Below, piece after piece: positions 42,927-51,850 of a DNA stretch of 64,000 nucleotides. The DNA is from Microbacter margulisiae (GTDB lineage: Bacteria; Bacteroidota; Bacteroidia; Bacteroidales; Paludibacteraceae): assembly GCF_014192515.1 (NCBI RefSeq), contig NZ_JACHYB010000001.1, positions 682,001-746,000 of the forward strand. Reading direction: 5' to 3'. The stretch's first letter is position 1, and every line of letters starts with the position of its first letter. Under the pieces are notes generated by a model. The model saw nothing but the letters and a program-made list of their open reading frames with translations, was not told the DNA's origin and did no database searches. The translations under genes and the position numbers were made by a program.

Positions 42927-43607
42927 ATGAACTTGATGCTGATCTTGCAGGTGGTTGCCCCTCAATTACCGGCCAACACTCCAGTTGTTACAAACCAGAG
43001 TGAAACTATGTATGATATTGTCTTAAAAGGAGGTTGGATACTAGCTCCGATTGCCTTTTTGTTATTAGTAGCTGTATATGTAATTATTGTTCGTTCGATC
43101 GAAATCCATAAGGCTTCGAAAACGAAAAACCTGGTGGATAAAATTGCTCCGATGCTTAAAGAAGGAAGTATTGATAAAGCTCTTTCTATATGTGAAATGA
43201 GTGATATGCCTATAGGAGAAGTATTATCTTGTGGATTAAAGAATTTAGGAAATTCTGTTCTCGATATTAAAGATTCCATGGAAGCTGAAGCTCGTCAACA
43301 AGTAGATGAATTAAGCAAAGGGATGAATTATCTTGCCATCATTTCCTCTGTAGCTCCTATGTTCGGTTTCTTAGGAACCATATTTGGTGTAATCAAAATT
43401 TTTTACAGCATATCTCTGACTGACAATATTAGTATCGGAACCATATCTGGGGGATTATACCAAAAAATGATTTCTTCAGCAGCAGGGCTGTTAGTTGGAA
43501 TTATTGCTTTTTCGGCTTATCATATCTTAAACGGAAGAATGGATCGCATTATTTCTAGCATGGAAAGACAAAGCAATCAGTTTTTGAACATGCTTAGAAA
43601 AAAATAA
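42927..43607 (+). CDS. exbB: MotA/TolQ/ExbB proton channel family protein
   Basis: Inner-membrane stator-like subunit that, with ExbD, uses the proton gradient to energise TonB. The 226 residues have three membrane helices: about 33-55, about 137-158 and about 178-200. The conserved NYLAIISSVAPMFGFLGTIFGVIKIF segment covers the second helix, and GLYQKMISSAAGLLVGIIAFSAYH the third. There is an N-terminal periplasmic stub rather than a long domain. It is followed by exbD and tonB, forming a complete TonB energy module; pdxJ precedes it. Confidence 0.92.
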   Translation: MNLMLILQVVAPQLPANTPVVTNQSETMYDIVLKGGWILAPIAFLLLVAVYVIIVRSIEIHKASKTKNLVDKIAPMLKEGSIDKALSICEMSDMPIGEVLSCGLKNLGNSVLDIKDSMEAEARQQVDELSKGMNYLAIISSVAPMFGFLGTIFGVIKIFYSISLTDNISIGTISGGLYQKMISSAAGLLVGIIAFSAYHILNGRMDRIISSMERQSNQFLNMLRKK

Positions 43608-43635
43608 GCGATGGGATTATTAAAATATTTCAAAG

Positions 43636-44034
43636 ATGATCATCAAACGAAAGCGAGAATTGCAGCCTGAAGTTTACACTTCGTCGCTCAATGACATCAT
43701 GTTTTTTCTGCTGCTCTTTTTTCTGATTGTTTCCACATTGGTGAACCCTTCAGTTATCCAGTTGATGTTGCCAAAAGCATCTGCAAATATTCAACAGATG
43801 TCGAAACAAACTATAAACTTATCTATTACCTCAGATTTACATTACTATCTGAATGATAAGCCAATAACTCTTGATCAAATACAACCGGCTATTCAACAAA
43901 TGGTCGCAAATACAGCTGATGCAACCATTATTTTGCGTGCTGACCGTTCAATTCAACTGCAAGATTTGGTTACTATTCTTGATATTGGACGTAAGCTTCA
44001 TGTAAAAATGATATTAGCAACACAGAAAGAGTAG
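43636..44034 (+). CDS. exbD: Biopolymer transport protein ExbD/TolR
   Basis: A 132-residue partner of ExbB with one N-terminal membrane helix at about 18-40. The pore aspartate is in the conserved SLNDIMFFLLLFFLIVSTLV segment (Asp20). The periplasmic part is a single beta-alpha domain ending RKLHVKMILAT. ExbD and TolR are hard to separate on sequence; the neighbouring tonB-like gene favours ExbD. It lies 28 bases after exbB. Some Bacteroidetes have two exbD genes in such operons; only one is present here. Confidence 0.92.
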   Translation: MIIKRKRELQPEVYTSSLNDIMFFLLLFFLIVSTLVNPSVIQLMLPKASANIQQMSKQTINLSITSDLHYYLNDKPITLDQIQPAIQQMVANTADATIILRADRSIQLQDLVTILDIGRKLHVKMILATQKE

Positions 44035-44102
44035 GATGTGTGATTTAAGTCAACTGTTGTCTGTAATATTTTATTCAGAAGGCAGGTTGTAAATCCTTGT
44101 TT

Positions 44103-44879
44103 ATGAAGAAGTCAAAGTTTTATGGAATAATTGGAACAACTGCATTTGCCATTGTGGTTTTTTTGCTCTTTCTGCTTGTAAAATTACCTTTTACTCAAAG
44201 TTCATACAGCGAACCAATTTATATTAATTTAGGAGATGCAAATGATGGAGTGGGGGTTTCTGTTCCTTCTCCGGATATGAGTGCTATTCCTACAAAATCA
44301 GAAAAACAAGCATCCTCAGTATCAACCCATCAAAATGTACTAACTCAGGTTGAAAATTCGCCTGTGTCAATGCCAGAAACAAAAAAGAAAAAAATAAAAA
44401 CTGAAATTTCACAGAAAGAAAACATAGAGAAAAAGAATGATCAAAAGTTGGCAGAGGAAGCATTTCAAAAAGCCCAACTGGCTAAACAAGAATCTGAAAA
44501 ACAGGCTATTAATAGAGCCAGAAAATTAGGTAGTGTTTTTGGAACTGATCAAGGTCATGGAGGAGGTAGTGGACAAGGTAATGCTGTTCAGGGTAATCCC
44601 CTTGGTGTTATAGGTGGAAACGGAGTAAGTGTTTCAGTATCAGGGAGATCTCCATTGTATATCCCGAGCCCATCTTATCAGAGTAATGATGAAGGTGTCG
44701 TTACAGTACATGTTATGGTCGATCAAAATGGGAATGTATCTAACGCGTATATCGGTGCGTCAACCACGACAAACCAAACATTAAGGAATGCTGCTTTGGA
44801 AGCTGCACGCAAAAGCAAATTTTCTAAAGGCAATCATGATGCTATAGGTACTATTATTTATCATTTTATTCTTAAATAA
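44103..44879 (+). CDS. tonB: TonB-like energy-transducing protein
   Basis: A 258-residue protein with an N-terminal membrane anchor (about 7-27), a long charged linker rich in Lys, Glu and Gln (about 60-140, with a stretch near KKKKIKTEISQKENIEKKND), a glycine-rich hinge (GTDQGHGGGSGQGNAVQGN), and a C-terminal TonB-like domain. That domain is marked by GVVTVHVMVDQNGNVSNAYIG and a late ALEAARKSKFSKG. It would transmit ExbBD energy to outer-membrane receptors. The linker has unusually little proline. TolA is the alternative. The ATG at 44103 is preferred over an upstream TTG. Confidence 0.88.
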   Translation: MKKSKFYGIIGTTAFAIVVFLLFLLVKLPFTQSSYSEPIYINLGDANDGVGVSVPSPDMSAIPTKSEKQASSVSTHQNVLTQVENSPVSMPETKKKKIKTEISQKENIEKKNDQKLAEEAFQKAQLAKQESEKQAINRARKLGSVFGTDQGHGGGSGQGNAVQGNPLGVIGGNGVSVSVSGRSPLYIPSPSYQSNDEGVVTVHVMVDQNGNVSNAYIGASTTTNQTLRNAALEAARKSKFSKGNHDAIGTIIYHFILK

Positions 44880-44900
44880 ATATTTAAAAATCAATTAGTT

Positions 44901-45452
44901 ATGTCAACTAATTTTATTTTTCTTGCCGAAGGATTCGAAGAAACAGAAGCCATTACAATTGTTGATTTACTACGTCGTGCTTCTATTGATGTGACTACAG
45001 TATCAGTCACAGGTCATAATCTAGTAACGGGATCTCATGCTATATCTCTCTGGGCGGATGCTTTATTTGAAGAAGTGGATTTTACAGAAGCAAACCTATT
45101 GATCTTGCCCGGTGGAATGCCAGGATCATTGAATTTAGCTGAACATAAGGGCTTGGCCAATTTGCTTTTACAACATAATCAAAACAATAAATTTTTAGCA
45201 GCTATTTGTGCAGCGCCAACTGTTTTGGGAAAATTAGATATTTTGCAGAATCGGAATGCAATTTGTTTCCCAGGATTTGAAAAAGATTTACGTGGTGCCA
45301 AGATTTCTCCAAACTCAATTGTAAAAGATTCTAATATTGTTACAGCAAAAGGGCCTGCATATGCTGTAGCTTTTGGTTTATATCTGGTACAACTTATAAG
45401 CGGGGAAGAAAAAGCAAAAGACGTTGCTGACCATTTTTTATATACTCTTTAA
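44901..45452 (+). CDS. DJ-1/PfpI family protein
   Basis: A 183-residue protein of the DJ-1/ThiJ superfamily. The acidic residue of the active site is Glu14 or Glu16 in AEGFEETEA. The nucleophile is Cys103 in AAICAAPTVLG, and the PGGMPGSLNLAEH loop (70-82) is a family hallmark. Members include chaperones, glyoxalase-like enzymes and the protein deglycase claims; none can be assigned here. It has no signal peptide. It lies 21 bases after tonB and is probably at the end of the pdxJ transcript. Confidence 0.9.
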   Translation: MSTNFIFLAEGFEETEAITIVDLLRRASIDVTTVSVTGHNLVTGSHAISLWADALFEEVDFTEANLLILPGGMPGSLNLAEHKGLANLLLQHNQNNKFLAAICAAPTVLGKLDILQNRNAICFPGFEKDLRGAKISPNSIVKDSNIVTAKGPAYAVAFGLYLVQLISGEEKAKDVADHFLYTL

Positions 45453-45552
45453 AATGGTGTTTGAGGGCTTAGCAAGATATTCTATTTATCATAATATTAA
45501 TTATAGGAATAACAAATCAACTATTCAACTATAATTGCAATAATCAAATTCA

Positions 45553-46590
45553 ATGCTTTCAAAAATTATCGCTGAATCACTAATCACCGACACAAGACAA
45601 TATATTGAAAATGCAAATAATATAATTATTATTACCCATATTAGTCCAGATGGCGATGCGATGGGTTCTGCTTTAGGAGTCTATCATTTTTTATCTTCTC
45701 TAAACAAAAAGGCATCTATTGTTGTTCCAAATAAATTTGCTTCATTTTTTAATTGGATGCCTGCAGCTACAGATATTTTCATTTATGAAGTGCAGGAAGA
45801 AAAAATAAATCAATTAATATCAGTCGCTGATTTAATTATCATGACTGATTTCAATACTTTATCCCGAATTGGAGCGCTTCAAGAAATCATAGAGAAATTT
45901 ACGGGAGACAAAATTTTAATCGATCATCATCGAAATCCTGATCTCAATATTGCAAATATTATTATTTCCTATCCTCATATCAGCTCAACTTCAGAAATAG
46001 TTTTTCGCCTGATATACAGGATGGGGTTTTCTGAAACAATGAATAACTGCTGTGCTACAAGTATTTACACTGGTATGATGACAGATACAGGAGCGTTTAC
46101 TTTCAATTCCAATAATCCTGAAATTTATTTTATCATATCCGAGCTCTTAACAAAAGGAATCGATAAAGATCAGATTTATAATAATATATATAATACTTAT
46201 TCAGCAGATCGGTTGCGGCTAATGGGTTACGCTTTAACAGCAAAAATGGAAGTTCTTGATGAATACAAAACAGCTATTATCACGTTAACTGCTGATGAAT
46301 TAGAGCATTATAACTATCAGGAAGGAGATACAGAAGGGTTCGTGAATCTTCCATTGAGTATAAAGGGTGTTGTGTGTTCTATTCTCATTAAGGAAAACAC
46401 AACTCATGTTAAACTATCATTTCGTTCGAGAGGTTCTTTTCCTGTTAATCTGATTGCTTCGAACTATTTCCACGGCGGTGGACATATTAATGCTGCTGGT
46501 GGAGAAAGCTATGAATCTATAAACCAGACATTTAAACGTGTAAAAGAAATTTTACCTCTTTACAAAGAGCAACTGAACTCAATTGATTAA
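45553..46590 (+). CDS. DHH-DHHA1 phosphoesterase, NrnA-like (oligoribonuclease/pAp phosphatase)
   Basis: A 345-residue manganese-dependent phosphoesterase. The motifs run in order: ITHISPDGDAMGSALG (27-42), TDFN at 98-101, the DHH triad in LIDHHRNPD (122-130), TGMMTDTGAF at about 175-184, and the DHHA1 domain with FHGGGHINAAGGES near the C-terminus. NrnA degrades short RNA and 3'-phosphoadenosine 5'-phosphate; that activity is likely here by family, not proven. It converges on purA. The 100 bases upstream show no clear promoter. Confidence 0.92.
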   Translation: MLSKIIAESLITDTRQYIENANNIIIITHISPDGDAMGSALGVYHFLSSLNKKASIVVPNKFASFFNWMPAATDIFIYEVQEEKINQLISVADLIIMTDFNTLSRIGALQEIIEKFTGDKILIDHHRNPDLNIANIIISYPHISSTSEIVFRLIYRMGFSETMNNCCATSIYTGMMTDTGAFTFNSNNPEIYFIISELLTKGIDKDQIYNNIYNTYSADRLRLMGYALTAKMEVLDEYKTAIITLTADELEHYNYQEGDTEGFVNLPLSIKGVVCSILIKENTTHVKLSFRSRGSFPVNLIASNYFHGGGHINAAGGESYESINQTFKRVKEILPLYKEQLNSID

Positions 46591-46617
46591 TTGTTCGTTA
46601 GATCTTATTGTATTTTT

Positions 46618-47889
46618 TTATTTTTTTGGCAGAAATATAGTTTGTTCCCGATCAGCTCCAACAGATACTATAGTAATAGGAGTTTTAAGCTCATTTTCAA
46701 TAAAATGAATATATGCATTAAATTCCTCTGGAAATTCATTCTGATGCTTCATGGAGGACATTGAACATTTCCAACCTGGTAATTCTGCATAAATTGGTTC
46801 TATTTTAGTATCTGTTTCAAAGGGAAAATAATTAATTTCATCGTTCCCTATTTTATATCCTACGCAAATCTTGATGGTATCAAAATTATCCAAGACGTCA
46901 CTCTTCATCATAATTAGCTGAGTAACGCCATTAATCATAATGGCATATTTCAATGCTACTAAATCAAGCCACCCACAACGACGCGGACGACCAGTCACTG
47001 AACCGTATTCATAGCCTAAATCCCTCATTTTTTGTCCAATTTCATCATCTAATTCTGTAGGGAAAGGACCGCTTCCTACACGTGTACAATAAGCTTTAAA
47101 TATTCCGAATACATCGCCAATCTTGTTCGGTGCGATTCCTAACCCCGTACAAACGCCTGCTGAGATTGTATTCGAAGAGGTAACAAAAGGATATGAACCA
47201 AAATCAATATCGAGCATAGTACCCTGAGCCCCTTCAGCTAAAATAGATTTCTTATGATCAATATATTTATTTATAACATGTTCACTATCAATTAATTGGA
47301 ATTCCATGAGTTTCTTAACTCCATCAAACCATTCTTTTTCCAAACGTACCAAATCATCAATGGGATAGTTATATTGAGCTAAAATTGATTTATGGCGGGC
47401 GACGGCTGTGGCATATGTTTGGTCAAAATTATGGAGCAAGTCCCCTACCCTTAACCCGTTACGACTGATTTTATCCGTATATGTAGGGCCAATACCTTTC
47501 CCTGTAGTTCCGATTTTATTACTACCTTTTGAAGCTTCATAAGCAGCATCGAGTAAACGATGAGTCGGCAAAATAAGATGTGCTTTTTTAGAAATTAGTA
47601 AGCGATCAGTAAGTTTATGCCCTGATTTTTCCAACGCTTCCACTTCGGCCTTAAATAAAGCAGGATCCAGTACAACCCCATTACCAATAATATTAATTTT
47701 ATTCCCTTGAAAAATTCCGGATGGAATAGATCGCAAGACATATTTTTCACCTTCAAATTCTAGTGTATGTCCTGCATTAGGCCCCCCCTGAAAACGAGCT
47801 ACAACGTCATATTTTGGAGTTAATACATCAACAACCTTTCCTTTCCCTTCATCGCCCCATTGAAGCCCTAGCAATACATCTATTTTCAT
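46618..47889 (-). CDS. purA: Adenylosuccinate synthetase
   Basis: Uses GTP to join aspartate to IMP on the way to AMP. The 423 residues include the GTP-binding start LGLQWGDEGKGKVVD (7-21). The IMP-site GPNAGHT loop lies at about 36-42, TTGKGIGPTYTDK at about 128-140, and the VTGRPRRCGW segment near residue 299. The length is normal. The TATCTTTA at 47972-47979 on the - strand is a possible but imperfect -7 box. It is convergent with the DHH gene, with an A/T-rich 27-base gap. Confidence 0.97.
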   Translation of the reverse strand: MKIDVLLGLQWGDEGKGKVVDVLTPKYDVVARFQGGPNAGHTLEFEGEKYVLRSIPSGIFQGNKINIIGNGVVLDPALFKAEVEALEKSGHKLTDRLLISKKAHLILPTHRLLDAAYEASKGSNKIGTTGKGIGPTYTDKISRNGLRVGDLLHNFDQTYATAVARHKSILAQYNYPIDDLVRLEKEWFDGVKKLMEFQLIDSEHVINKYIDHKKSILAEGAQGTMLDIDFGSYPFVTSSNTISAGVCTGLGIAPNKIGDVFGIFKAYCTRVGSGPFPTELDDEIGQKMRDLGYEYGSVTGRPRRCGWLDLVALKYAIMINGVTQLIMMKSDVLDNFDTIKICVGYKIGNDEINYFPFETDTKIEPIYAELPGWKCSMSSMKHQNEFPEEFNAYIHFIENELKTPITIVSVGADREQTIFLPKK

Positions 47890-48025
47890 GTTTACGCAAG
47901 TTTTTAATCAGATGAATAGATTTGTTTCTCAAAACTTTAATTACATGTTTTCCTGAAATCAAATCGAAGTGTAAAGATATCAATTTTCCACGGAAAACGT
48001 ATATTAAACGAACAAAAGATATTGT

Positions 48026-48072
48026 ACAAAACTGCCCCGTAAAAGCTTTTATTTAAAAGCATTACGAGGCAG
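48026..48072 (-). terminator. Intrinsic terminator after the sdhCAB operon
   Basis: On the - strand, CTGCCTCGTAA and TTACGGGGCAG pair, and TGCTTTT/AAAAGC extends the stem inward with small mismatches. The hairpin is followed by a TTTTG tract. It ends 29 bases or more after the sdhB stop. Confidence 0.72.
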
Positions 48073-48100
48073 GTGCATTAATGCATTATGAATTAATAAA

Positions 48101-48856
48101 TTAGTCTTTGAGTTTTGCTTTAAGGAATTCACGGTTTAAACGAGCAATATGTGCAATAGATACACTCTTAGGACATTCTGATTCACAAGCTCCTGTGTTG
48201 GTACAGTTTCCAAAGCCCAATTCGTCCATTTTGGCTACCATGGCTTTAGCACGTCGTGCTGCTTCCACTTTTCCTTGAGGCAAAAGCGCTAATTGACTCA
48301 CTTTTGCGGAAACGAAAAGCATAGCTGAACCATTTTTACATGCAGCAACACACGCACCACAACCTATACAGGATGCTGCATCCATTGCCTCGTCTGCTTT
48401 GTCTTTTGAAATTGGAATTGCATTGCCATCAGGAACACCTCCGGTTGAAACCGAAACAAAGCCGCCTGCCTGAATAATCTTGTCAAAAGCACTCCGGTCG
48501 ACCATTAAGTCTTTGATAACCGGAAATCCTTTCGAACGCCAAGGCTCAATAATAATGGTTTCTCCATCTTTAAATTTTCGCATATGAAGTTGACACGTTG
48601 TTACATCTTCATCAGGTCCGTGAGGATGTCCGTTGATATATAACGAACACATTCCACAAATACCTTCGCGACAATCATGATCAAAAACAACAGGTTCTTT
48701 CTTTTCCGAAATCAACTTTTCATTCAATACATCAAGCATTTCAAGAAAAGAACTATCTATTGATATATTATTTAATTGATATGTTTCAAATCCACCCTTG
48801 CTTTGAGGGCCTTTCTGACGCCATACTTTCAGAGTGATATTAATCGTTTTTTCCAT
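48101..48856 (-). CDS. sdhB: Succinate dehydrogenase/fumarate reductase iron-sulfur subunit
   Basis: Electron-transfer subunit with three Fe-S clusters. The 251-residue protein carries a [2Fe-2S] plant-type set Cys62, Cys67, Cys70 and Cys88 ([11 protein letters not shown], then TTCQL). [12 protein letters not shown] holds Cys163, Cys166 and Cys169 with Cys173, and [12 protein letters not shown] lies near residue 220. In Bacteroides the orthologous FrdB works mainly as fumarate reductase; direction cannot be read from sequence. It is last in the order sdhC-sdhA-sdhB and ends before a terminator. Confidence 0.96.
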   Translation of the reverse strand: MEKTINITLKVWRQKGPQSKGGFETYQLNNISIDSSFLEMLDVLNEKLISEKKEPVVFDHDCREGICGMCSLYINGHPHGPDEDVTTCQLHMRKFKDGETIIIEPWRSKGFPVIKDLMVDRSAFDKIIQAGGFVSVSTGGVPDGNAIPISKDKADEAMDAASCIGCGACVAACKNGSAMLFVSAKVSQLALLPQGKVEAARRAKAMVAKMDELGFGNCTNTGACESECPKSVSIAHIARLNREFLKAKLKD

Positions 48857-48907
48857 AATTTTATTCGATTTGATCGCTTTTTGTCAAGCTTGTTTTAACT
48901 GATAGAT

Positions 48908-50848
48908 TTACTTGTAGTTTCGTTGTTGCATATGAACTGTCTCATAAACAAGTGGTTCCTTTAGTAAGGAAGGAGCCTTATCTTCACCTTCATATTTCCA
49001 GCAACCAACATATGAAAAATGTTCATCATCACGTAACGCTTCACCTTCAGCAGTCTGATATTCTGCTCTAAAGTGGCCACCACATGATTCTTCGCGATGC
49101 AAAGCATCACGTGCCATCAGTTCTCCAATTTCAATAAAATCAGCAACTCTTAACGCTTTTTCTAACTCTACATTTAGATCTTCGCTCTCGCCTGGAATGT
49201 AAACATTCGTCCAAAACTCATGTTTTACTTTTTGAATATCATCTAATGCTTCTTGTAAACTTTCTTTGGTGCGGCTCATTCCAACGAAATCCCACATAAT
49301 CAATCCCAACTGTTTATGAATGGAATCAACCGAACGATTTCCCTTGATTGCCATGATTTTTTGAATTTTAGCTTGTACTGAACCTTCAGCTTCAGCAAAC
49401 TCTGGCAATTCAGTACTCATACGTGGAGTACGTATTTCATCCGCTAAATAATTTTGTATTGTATAAGGCAAAACAAAATAACCATCGGCCAAACCTTGCA
49501 TTAATGCAGAAGCTCCCAAGCGGTTTGCCCCGTGATCAGAAAAATTAGCTTCGCCAATGGAAAACAACCCTTCAATGCTCGTCATGCATTCGTAATCAAC
49601 CCAGATGCCACCCATTGTATAGTGAATTGCCGGATAAATCATCATTGGCGTTTCATATGGATCTTCATCTACGATCTTATAATACATTTGGAATAAGTTG
49701 CCATAACGTGCTTCAACAACATCACGACCTAAACGATTAATAGCCTCGGAAAAATCAAGATAAACGGCTAGTCCGGTAGCACCCACACCAAAACCGGCAT
49801 CGCAGCGTTCTTTAGCTGCACGGGAAGCAACATCACGTGGAACAAGATTCCCGAAAGCAGGATAACGACGTTCCAAATAATAATCTCTATTATCTTCAGG
49901 TATTTGAGTTGGCTTTAATTTACCAGCACGAATAGCATCAACGTCTTCTTTTTTCTTCGGAACCCAGATGCGGCCGTCGTTGCGTAATGATTCTGACATC
50001 AGGGTCAATTTCGATTGAAACTCACCGTGAACCGGAATGCAGGTAGGGTGAATTTGTGCATAACAGGGATTAGCAAAATAAGCTCCCTTTCGATAGCACT
50101 GCATAGCTGCAGAGCCATTGGAACCCATCGCATTGGTTGATAGAAAGAAGGTATTTCCATAACCACCGGTTGCAATGACTACAGCATGTCCAAAAAATCT
50201 TTCCAGCTTGCCGGTCCGTAAATTACGTGCAATAATGCCACGGGCTTTGCCGTTAATAATTACAACATCCATCATTTCGTAACGGGTATAAAGCTTTACA
50301 GATCCTTTGCTGACTTGCCGACTTAATGCAGAGTAAGCCCCTAATAATAACTGCTGTCCAGTTTGACCTTTAGCATAAAAGGTTCTTGACACCTGCGCTC
50401 CACCAAAAGACCGATTATCCAGATATCCACCATATTCACGGGCAAAAGGAACACCTTGGGCAACGCATTGGTCAATAATGCTGTTTGATACTTCTGCTAA
50501 TCGATATACGTTGGCTTCACGGGCTCTGTAATCACCTCCTTTGATGGTATCGTAAAACAGCCGATATACAGAATCTCCATCATTGGGATAATTCTTTGCG
50601 GCATTTATACCACCTTGAGCTGCAATGGAATGTGCACGGCGTGGAGAATCCTGAATACAAAAATTTAAAACATTGAAACCAAGTTCACCTAATGAAGCTG
50701 CTGCCGAAGCTCCGGCCAAACCTGTTCCAACAACAATAATATCTAAACGACGTTTGTTGGCAGGATTCACTAATTTTTGTGAGGCTTTATAATTACTCCA
50801 CTTTTGAGCTAAAGGTCCTTGTGGAATTTTGGAATTGATCTGTGTCAT
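48908..50848 (-). CDS. sdhA: Succinate dehydrogenase/fumarate reductase flavoprotein subunit
   Basis: Catalytic subunit interconverting fumarate and succinate. The 646 residues are typical of the Bacteroidetes/epsilon type. The FAD-binding [12 protein letters not shown] lies at 39-50, and the covalent FAD attachment His73 is in [15 protein letters not shown]. Substrate-site motifs [10 protein letters not shown] and [14 protein letters not shown] occur in the middle and toward the C-terminus. It is flanked by sdhC upstream and sdhB downstream with small gaps. Confidence 0.97.
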   Translation of the reverse strand: MTQINSKIPQGPLAQKWSNYKASQKLVNPANKRRLDIIVVGTGLAGASAAASLGELGFNVLNFCIQDSPRRAHSIAAQGGINAAKNYPNDGDSVYRLFYDTIKGGDYRAREANVYRLAEVSNSIIDQCVAQGVPFAREYGGYLDNRSFGGAQVSRTFYAKGQTGQQLLLGAYSALSRQVSKGSVKLYTRYEMMDVVIINGKARGIIARNLRTGKLERFFGHAVVIATGGYGNTFFLSTNAMGSNGSAAMQCYRKGAYFANPCYAQIHPTCIPVHGEFQSKLTLMSESLRNDGRIWVPKKKEDVDAIRAGKLKPTQIPEDNRDYYLERRYPAFGNLVPRDVASRAAKERCDAGFGVGATGLAVYLDFSEAINRLGRDVVEARYGNLFQMYYKIVDEDPYETPMMIYPAIHYTMGGIWVDYECMTSIEGLFSIGEANFSDHGANRLGASALMQGLADGYFVLPYTIQNYLADEIRTPRMSTELPEFAEAEGSVQAKIQKIMAIKGNRSVDSIHKQLGLIMWDFVGMSRTKESLQEALDDIQKVKHEFWTNVYIPGESEDLNVELEKALRVADFIEIGELMARDALHREESCGGHFRAEYQTAEGEALRDDEHFSYVGCWKYEGEDKAPSLLKEPLVYETVHMQQRNYK

Positions 50849-50882
50849 ATTTAATTAGTTTATTATTTTATAAAACAGTAAA

Positions 50883-51554
50883 TTACGCTCCAAATCCAAA
50901 TAAGAAATAAAGATTTATTGATGTAAAGCAAAGAGTCAGGATAGTAGCATAAATAATCCCAATAACTTGCAAGCGAGGTTGCCATTTTTTGTTGTCAATA
51001 CCCAAGGTTTGGAATGAACTCCAGAAGCCATGAGTCAAATGAAACCACAGAACCCAATACCATATTATATAGAGAATACTAAAAATCGGTTGACGGAATA
51101 ATGTAGCTACCAAGGCATACGATTCATCAGCATGCACCTGATTAGCCCCACCCAGAAATGCCTGTAACTGCATCTTTGCCCAAAACTGGGTTAAATGCAG
51201 CAAAATAAACAATAATACGATAACTCCCAAAATAAGCATATTGCGAGCTGCCCATGAAGTTGTTTCACTCTTTTTTCCTGATGCATATCTAACTTCGCCT
51301 CTTGCGCGATAGTTCTGCCATGATAACCATAAGGCATACAAAATGTGGATAACGAATCCAGCTGCTAAAATAGGTACCATGACGGTAACAATAGGAAGTT
51401 CCATAATATCGTTCACAGCTGTATAAGCAGACGGACCTCCTAATAAAAACATGTTCAGGAAGCAGTGAAGCGTTAGGAAAAGAAACAAAAACAACCCGGA
51501 TATACTCATTATGAGCTTTCTTCCGATGGATGAGTTAATGACAAATAACTTCAT
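50883..51554 (-). CDS. sdhC: Succinate dehydrogenase/fumarate reductase cytochrome b subunit
   Basis: A 223-residue membrane anchor with five hydrophobic helices (for example LIMSISGLFLFLFLTLHCFLNMFLL at about 14-38). Histidines lie in helices at HCFLN (about 30), HILYAL (about 67), HLTQFW (about 120) and HLTHGFW (about 172), consistent with a di-haem cytochrome b of the type that couples to menaquinone. It is first in the operon and preceded by an excellent promoter match. Confidence 0.92.
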   Translation of the reverse strand: MKLFVINSSIGRKLIMSISGLFLFLFLTLHCFLNMFLLGGPSAYTAVNDIMELPIVTVMVPILAAGFVIHILYALWLSWQNYRARGEVRYASGKKSETTSWAARNMLILGVIVLLFILLHLTQFWAKMQLQAFLGGANQVHADESYALVATLFRQPIFSILYIIWYWVLWFHLTHGFWSSFQTLGIDNKKWQPRLQVIGIIYATILTLCFTSINLYFLFGFGA

Positions 51555-51683
51555 AACAGATTTAAATTGATGTTTATTGATATGAGGAATTAAAATTAAA
51601 AGAACAACTGAATGACAACGTGTATATTTAAAACGCTGATATTTTGCGTGTTGACGTTTTTTTGATTAGAAATAAACACGTGG

Positions 51684-51714
51684 CAAAATTAGGAAAATCC
51701 CTTTGTATGGCAAA
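51684..51714 (-). promoter_or_regulatory. Predicted sdhCAB promoter
   Basis: On the - strand, TTTG (51714-51711), a 19-base spacer and TAATTTTG (51691-51684) match the Bacteroidetes promoter exactly. The leader to sdhC is about 125 bases. Confidence 0.6.
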
Positions 51715-51785
51715 GAAATAAAGAAATATTTCTGCAATTTTTTCTTTCGTTCGATGGAATATAATTTAATAGTCTAATATTCAAT

Positions 51786-51823
51786 ATAAAAAAGGTCGTT
51801 CCACCTATCATGAAACAACCTTT
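51786..51823 (-). terminator. Intrinsic terminator after the B12-dependent ribonucleotide reductase gene
   Basis: On the - strand, AAAGGTTGTTTC and GAACGACCTTT pair with two G-U pairs around a ten-base loop, followed by a T-run. It lies about 28 bases beyond the nrdJ stop. Confidence 0.8.
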
Positions 51824-51850
51824 ATCATAAAGAAAACAGATTTGAAAGGT

